Below, one piece after another: positions 6,826-9,217 of a stretch of 9,217 nucleotides of DNA (position 1 is its first letter; each line of letters begins with the position of its first letter). Origin of the DNA: Rhodoferax sp. (GTDB lineage Bacteria; Pseudomonadota; Gammaproteobacteria; Burkholderiales; Burkholderiaceae). The notes under the pieces were generated by a model that did no database searches, had not been told where the DNA came from, and saw nothing but the letters and a program-made list of their open reading frames with translations. Made by a program: the position numbers and the translations under genes. The stretch covers positions 1 to 9,217 of the forward strand of contig JAIFMT010000104.1 of the NCBI GenBank assembly GCA_020048295.1. Reading direction: 5' to 3'.

Positions 6826-6845
6826 AGCTGACCAAATGGTCAGCT
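6826..6845. promoter_or_regulatory. RutR-type operator palindrome
   Basis: AGCTGACCA (6826-6834) and TGGTCAGCT (6837-6845) are perfect reverse complements separated by AA. The central 16 bases, CTGACCA-AA-TGGTCAG, match the known E. coli RutR consensus TTGACCA-NN-TGGTCAA at 12 of its 14 defined positions, differing only at the outermost pair, and that change keeps the symmetry. RutR is a TetR-family, uracil/thymine-responsive regulator of pyrimidine metabolism. The core lies at about +5 to +18 from the predicted sigma-54 start, a position suited to repression. No regulator gene is in the window. The palindrome lacks a following T-run, so it is not a classic terminator. Confidence 0.75.
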
Positions 6846-6866
6846 GATCCACCAGGAGTTGCCAGC

Positions 6867-8240
6867 GTGTCCATTTCCCTCGCGCCCGATATTCACCCCG
6901 GCCGGCTTGAAGCGGCTGACTACACCCGCCGCTTTGCCGATGCCACGCCGCGCCTGACCGCGGCGCAAGCGGTGCTGGAGGCCGAGCGCTGCCTGTATTG
7001 CTTTGACGCACCCTGCGCCAGCGCCTGCCCGACGCACATCGACGTGCCCGCGTTCATCAAGCGCATCAGCGATGGCAATTTGCGCGGCGCGGCGCGCGCC
7101 ATACTGCAAGCCAACCCGCTGGGTGGCATGTGCGCGCGCGTCTGCCCAACCGAAAACCTGTGCGAGGCAGTGTGCGTGCGCACCACCCAAGAGGGCAAAC
7201 CGGTGGCCATTGGCCGCCTGCAGCGCCACGCGGTGGATGCCTTGCTGGAAGGGCCGCAGCCGCAGATCTTTAGTCGCGCCGCCGCTAGCGGCAAAAAAAT
7301 CGCCGTGGTGGGTGCTGGCCCGGCTGGCCTGGCCTGCGCCCACACGCTGGCCAAACTGGGCCACAGCGTGGTGATCTTTGATGCCAAGCCCAAGGCCGGT
7401 GGCCTCAACGAATACGGCCTGGCCAGCTACAAAACCCCCAACAACTTCGCCCAGGCCGAGGTGCAATGGCTGCTGGGCATCGGCGGCATTGAGCTGCGCC
7501 ACAACTGGAAGCTTGAAACCGTGGCGCAACTGCGCGCACTGCAAAACGACTTTGATGCCCTGTTTCTGGGCATGGGCCTGCCCAACACGCACCAGCTCGG
7601 CGTGCCCGGCGAAAAGCTGTATGGCGTGCAGGATGCGGTGGATTTCATCGCCACGCTGCGCCAGACCGAAGACCTGGCGACACTGCCGATCGGCCGGCAG
7701 GTGGTGGTGATTGGCGGCGGCATGACGGCGGTGGATGCGGCCGTGCAGTCCAAACTGCTGGGGGCGCAAGATGTGCACATGGTGTATCGGCGCGGCCCGC
7801 AAGCCATGACCGCCTCCAAGGCCGAGCAGGAATGGGCGCAAACCCAGGGCGTGGTGATTCACCACTGGCTGGCACCGGTTGAAGTGCTGCCCAACACGTT
7901 TGACCCCCAATACGCTGGGGGCGTGCGTTTTGCCCGGCAAAAAATGGCCGACGGCAAGCTGGTGGCGACGGGTGAAAGCGTGGTGTTCGAGGCCGACATG
8001 GTGCTCAAGGCCATCGGCCAGACGCTGGGCAACCCGTTGCTGGCGCAGGCAGACTTTGAGCTGCTCAACGGCCGCATTGCCACCGATGCCCATGGTCAGA
8101 CCAGCCAGCCCGGCGTGTGGGCCGGCGGCGACTGCCGCGCCGGCGGGCTCGACCTGACGGTAGAAGCCGTGCAGCATGGCAAGCTCTCAGCACACGCCAT
8201 TCATGCCAAGCTGACGGCAAGCGTCACCGACATGTTATAA
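6867..8240 (+). CDS. preT: NAD(P)-dependent dihydropyrimidine dehydrogenase, FAD/Fe-S subunit PreT
   Basis: A 457-residue flavoprotein subunit that oxidises NAD(P)H and passes electrons to PreA for reduction of uracil or thymine to the 5,6-dihydro form. The N-terminal domain binds two 4Fe-4S clusters: C42, C45, C50, C54, C89, C93, C99, C103. By spacing, C42/45/50/103 and C54/93/99 plus Q119 line up with the mammalian enzyme's cluster ligands as I recall them, including its unusual Gln ligand. An FAD site VVGAGPAGLACA (147-158) follows, then an NAD(P)-type site VVIGGGMTAVDAA (280-292), and the GltD-family ending GVWAGGDC at 416-423. The frame is open back to 6657, but the GTG at 6867 has AGGAG (6854-6858) 8 bases upstream and begins the conserved region, so I use it. 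A sigma-54 promoter and a RutR-type operator precede it; preA follows after 80 bases. Confidence 0.94.
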   Translation: MSISLAPDIHPGRLEAADYTRRFADATPRLTAAQAVLEAERCLYCFDAPCASACPTHIDVPAFIKRISDGNLRGAARAILQANPLGGMCARVCPTENLCEAVCVRTTQEGKPVAIGRLQRHAVDALLEGPQPQIFSRAAASGKKIAVVGAGPAGLACAHTLAKLGHSVVIFDAKPKAGGLNEYGLASYKTPNNFAQAEVQWLLGIGGIELRHNWKLETVAQLRALQNDFDALFLGMGLPNTHQLGVPGEKLYGVQDAVDFIATLRQTEDLATLPIGRQVVVIGGGMTAVDAAVQSKLLGAQDVHMVYRRGPQAMTASKAEQEWAQTQGVVIHHWLAPVEVLPNTFDPQYAGGVRFARQKMADGKLVATGESVVFEADMVLKAIGQTLGNPLLAQADFELLNGRIATDAHGQTSQPGVWAGGDCRAGGLDLTVEAVQHGKLSAHAIHAKLTASVTDML

Positions 8241-8250
8241 GCAAAATATG

Positions 8251-8298
8251 CCTCTAGCCCATACCAGTAAAGCGCTACCAGCTATTAACAATGTAGCT
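8251..8298. repeat. Short dispersed-type palindromic repeat between preT and preA
   Basis: The preT-preA gap contains GCCTCTAGC, then AAGCGCTACCAGCTATT (8270-8286), then TGTAGCT. Read on the other strand it follows the pattern AATAGCTG-TAGCGCTT-N-TAGAGGC, which I recognise as a common intergenic repeat of Comamonadaceae genomes (canonical core AGCGCTT...AAGCGCT). Here one arm has drifted (TAGCCCAT against AAGCGCTA). A second small stem, AGCTA (8280-8284) with TAGCT (8294-8298), lies next to it. It sits inside the presumed operon and may form an mRNA hairpin. The identification is from memory; copies elsewhere in the genome cannot be checked here. Confidence 0.5.
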
Positions 8299-8320
8299 TA
8301 TCAAGAGTTGAAAGCACCTC

Positions 8321-9217
8321 ATGGCGAACCTTAAAAACAACTTTGTTGGCATCTCCAGCCCCAACCCGTTCTGGCTGGCCAGTGCGCCACCCACCGACAA
8401 GGCTTACAACGTCAACCGCGCTTTTGAAGCCGGCTGGGGTGGCGTGGTCTGGAAAACCCTGGGCGAGGACGGCCCGCCGGTGGTCAACGTCAACGGCCCA
8501 CGCTACGGTGCGCTGCTCACCCCCGACCGGCGGCTGATGGGCTTGAACAACATCGAGCTCATCACCGACCGTGACCTGGCGCTGAACCTGCGCGAAATTG
8601 CCGAGGTCAAGCGCCTGTGGCCCGACCGGGCGCTGCTGGTGTCGCTGATGGTGCCGTGCAATGAAGATGCCTGGAAAACCATTTTGCCGCGCGTCGAAGA
8701 CACCGGCTGCGATGGCATCGAACTCAACTTTGGCTGCCCGCACGGCATGAGCGAGCGTGGCATGGGCGCGGCGGTGGGCCAGGTGCCCGAGTACATCCAG
8801 ATGGTCACCGCCTGGTGCAAGGCCTACAGCCGCCTGCCGGTGATCGTCAAACTCACCCCCAACATCACCGACATCCGCCTGCCCGCGCGCGCGGCCAAAG
8901 CCGGCGGGGCCGATGCGGTGAGCCTGATCAACACCATCAACTCGATCATCGGGGTGGACCCGTACAGCCTGACCATGACACCCAGCACCGGCGGCATGGG
9001 CTCGCACGGCGGCTATTGCGGGCCGGGTGTCAAGCCGATTGCGCTGAACATGGTGGCCGAAATCGCCCGTGACCCGCTGACTTCGGGGTTGCCGATTTCG
9101 GGCATTGGCGGTGTGGGCAGTTGGCGCGATGCATTTGACTTCATCGCGCTGGGCGCGGGCAATGTGCAGGTGTGTACCGCTGCCATGGTGTATGGCTTCA
9201 AGATCGTGCAGGAAATG
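8321..9217 (+). CDS. preA: NAD(P)-dependent dihydropyrimidine dehydrogenase, FMN/catalytic subunit PreA (3' end outside window)
   Basis: The first 299 codons are open to the window end; the family is usually a little over 400 residues, so the missing part should hold the C-terminal two-cluster ferredoxin domain. The visible part is the dihydroorotate-dehydrogenase-like FMN barrel that reduces uracil/thymine with electrons from PreT. Landmarks are NPFWLASAPPTD (15-26), GWGGVVWKTLG (38-48), NFGCPHGMSERGMG with C139, VKLTPNITD, SLINTINSIIG, and PISGIGGV with GAGNVQVCTA near the end. The position that I align with the catalytic Cys of mammalian dihydropyrimidine dehydrogenase (GMGLACGQ) is V152 in GMGAAVGQ. 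ATG 8321 is used because the upstream frame soon meets a stop and the conserved sequence starts here; the ribosome site is weak (AAGAG near 8303). It is probably co-transcribed with preT. Confidence 0.93.
   Translation, partial: MANLKNNFVGISSPNPFWLASAPPTDKAYNVNRAFEAGWGGVVWKTLGEDGPPVVNVNGPRYGALLTPDRRLMGLNNIELITDRDLALNLREIAEVKRLWPDRALLVSLMVPCNEDAWKTILPRVEDTGCDGIELNFGCPHGMSERGMGAAVGQVPEYIQMVTAWCKAYSRLPVIVKLTPNITDIRLPARAAKAGGADAVSLINTINSIIGVDPYSLTMTPSTGGMGSHGGYCGPGVKPIALNMVAEIARDPLTSGLPISGIGGVGSWRDAFDFIALGAGNVQVCTAAMVYGFKIVQEM

Noticed and set aside
6826..6845. Palindrome as a rho-independent terminator of the two-component operon
   Set aside because: No T-run follows the stem, and the match to the RutR operator together with its position after the promoter explains it better.
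6657..6866. 70-codon N-terminal extension of preT
   Set aside because: It overlaps the 3' end of the hybrid kinase gene and would run through the sigma-54 promoter and the operator; the GTG at 6867 has a strong ribosome site.
6840..8177. 445-codon open frame on the minus strand opposite preT
   Set aside because: It lies wholly antisense to a clearly recognised gene, its product is rich in His, Gln, Ala and Gly without a domain, and long antisense frames are common in high-G+C genes.

Overview
The window looks like a chromosomal segment of a Betaproteobacterium, most likely Comamonadaceae (Rhodoferax/Polaromonas/Acidovorax relatives). The grounds are the high G+C coding sequence, the style of the proteins, and a short intergenic repeat at about 8251-8298 that resembles a dispersed repeat I associate with that family. 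The family assignment is an inference.

Layout. (1) Positions 1-770 are a decayed, comparatively AT-rich zone. It holds a broken receiver-domain remnant on the minus strand, a stretch with no supported gene, and the last ~50 codons of an RTX-type calcium-binding protein on the plus strand. (2) A membrane-anchored GGDEF-EAL protein lies on the minus strand (795-2267). Its GGDEF signature is degenerate and its EAL site is intact, so it is probably a c-di-GMP phosphodiesterase. (3) A 258-bp divergent intergenic region with several inverted repeats separates it from (4) a compact four-gene two-component cluster on the plus strand (2526-6784): a single-domain response regulator, a seven-helix membrane histidine kinase of FixL-like H-box type, a FixJ/NarL-type DNA-binding response regulator, and a PAS-containing hybrid histidine kinase. 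Gaps are 15 nt, a 4-nt overlap and 3 nt, which indicates one operon. (5) An 82-bp gap carries a near-consensus sigma-54 promoter followed by a near-perfect RutR-type operator. (6) preT (6867-8240) and preA (from 8321, cut by the window end) encode the two subunits of NAD(P)-dependent dihydropyrimidine dehydrogenase, the first step of reductive uracil/thymine breakdown.

How it works together. PreT should take electrons from NAD(P)H through FAD and Fe-S clusters to PreA, whose FMN site reduces the pyrimidine. The gap before preT reads as a two-input switch: sigma-54 gives a nitrogen-type input and needs an activator not encoded here, while the RutR-type palindrome, placed just downstream of the predicted start point, gives a pyrimidine-responsive repressor input. 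The upstream two-component operon has an unknown stimulus. No gene in it has the AAA+ domain needed to activate sigma-54, so a link between the two modules is only a possibility. The most interesting item is the combined sigma-54 plus RutR-type regulatory region at 6799-6845.
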